Assembly (NCBI GenBank): GCA_021806355.1
Contig: JAJZXT010000182.1
Location: 1 to 5,113 of the forward strand
Source of the DNA: Thermoplasmata archaeon
Lineage (GTDB): Archaea > Thermoplasmatota > Thermoplasmata > Thermoplasmatales > Thermoplasmataceae
DNA length: 5,113 nucleotides
Direction of reading: 5' to 3'
Under the pieces are notes generated by a model, which did no database searches, was not told the origin of the DNA, and was given only the letters and a program-made list of their open reading frames with translations. The translations under genes were made by a program, and so were the position numbers. Shown here piece by piece: positions 4,725-5,113 of the stretch. Position 1 is the stretch's first letter. Each line of letters starts with the position of its first letter.

Positions 4725-5113
4725 ATGTATCCAAAAAACCGGATCAGGAGATTGCGCATAAGCGAGAATATGAGAAATCTTGTTGCAGAAAGCTCCATAG
4801 ATATAGGGCATATGGTAATGCCAGTTTTTATAGACGAATCATTGAACGAAAAGAAGAAAATCGAATCTATGACAGGAATATACCAGCACTCTCTGAATTC
4901 CTCGGAAGAATATGCAACAATGCTGAAAAGGATTGGTGTCAAATGGGTTCTCCTTTTCGGTATTCCAAAATCCAAGGACGCGGAAGCCACGGAAGCGTAT
5001 AATGGTAACGGGATAATACAGAGGGCAGTGCCGATATTCAGGGGAAAAGGCATAGGCGTTATTACAGATCTGTGCATGTGCGAATACACGAGCCATGGGC
5101 ATTGCGGGATATT
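4725..5113 (+). CDS. hemB: Delta-aminolevulinic acid dehydratase (porphobilinogen synthase) HemB, 5' part
   Basis: HemB condenses two 5-aminolevulinate molecules to porphobilinogen, an early cytoplasmic step of heme, siroheme and other tetrapyrroles. The window holds 129 codons of what is normally a protein of about 320-340 residues; the frame is open to the edge. Landmarks: RRLR (8-11), MPVFIDE (32-38), IESMTG (46-51, usually SMPG), WVLLFGIP (74-81) followed by K84-D85, and the metal site DLCMCEYTSHGHCG (115-128). Cysteines at 117, 119 and 127 mark the zinc-dependent type rather than the magnesium type with aspartates. The active-site lysines lie beyond the window. The ATG at 4725 is the first usable start after an in-frame TAA at 4692. 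It is transcribed in the same direction as the ATPase gene but probably from its own promoter. Confidence 0.95.
   Translation, partial: MYPKNRIRRLRISENMRNLVAESSIDIGHMVMPVFIDESLNEKKKIESMTGIYQHSLNSSEEYATMLKRIGVKWVLLFGIPKSKDAEATEAYNGNGIIQRAVPIFRGKGIGVITDLCMCEYTSHGHCGI

Noticed and set aside
4489..5102. Three minus-strand frames of 60-146 codons (4489-4671, 4649-5089, 4839-5102)
   Set aside because: They are antisense to the ATPase 3' end and to hemB, whose plus-strand frame carries the full HemB metal-site signature.
1..5113. CRISPR array, tRNA or rRNA genes
   Set aside because: I saw no regularly spaced repeats and no tRNA cloverleaf or rRNA-like sequence on either strand.

Overview
The window most likely comes from an archaeon, and a Thermoplasmata-type (Thermoplasmatales-like) genome fits best. 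The reasons are a queD-queC pair (archaeosine/preQ0 route), a DUF835 protein beside a GvpD/KaiC-like ATPase, and TATA boxes about 27 bp upstream of start codons, as in archaeal leaderless transcripts. The lineage is inferred from protein families and promoter style; there is no rRNA to confirm it.

Layout. Positions 1-154 (minus) hold the first 51 codons of a TnpB protein that runs off the left edge. Just upstream of it is a perfect hairpin (205-224), typical of the left end of an IS200/IS605-family element. The likely element edge falls inside the last codons of queC, so the element seems to supply queC's final residues and stop codon. queC (214-939) and queD (929-1405), both minus, overlap and form a two-gene unit. 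Next on the minus strand, with a 108-bp gap, is an unrecognised four-helix membrane protein (1514-1960).

A 347-bp AT-rich divergent intergenic region (1961-2307) contains several inverted repeats and a strong TATA box. On the plus strand it is followed by a tightly linked gene pair. The first gene (2308-3174) encodes a degenerate receiver-like domain joined to a DUF835 domain. The second (3182-4627) encodes a 481-residue GvpD/KaiC-like P-loop ATPase with a probable second, degenerate RecA-like half. No gas-vesicle structural gene is visible, so this looks like a signalling or regulatory ATPase module. The window ends in the 5' part of hemB (4725 onward), which has its own promoter.

How the genes relate. 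QueD makes 6-carboxytetrahydropterin. An unseen QueE converts it to 7-carboxy-7-deazaguanine, and QueC converts that to preQ0, the base used for archaeosine in tRNA. HemB supplies porphobilinogen for tetrapyrroles. The DUF835/ATPase pair is the least understood part of the window and, with the TnpB insertion, the most interesting.
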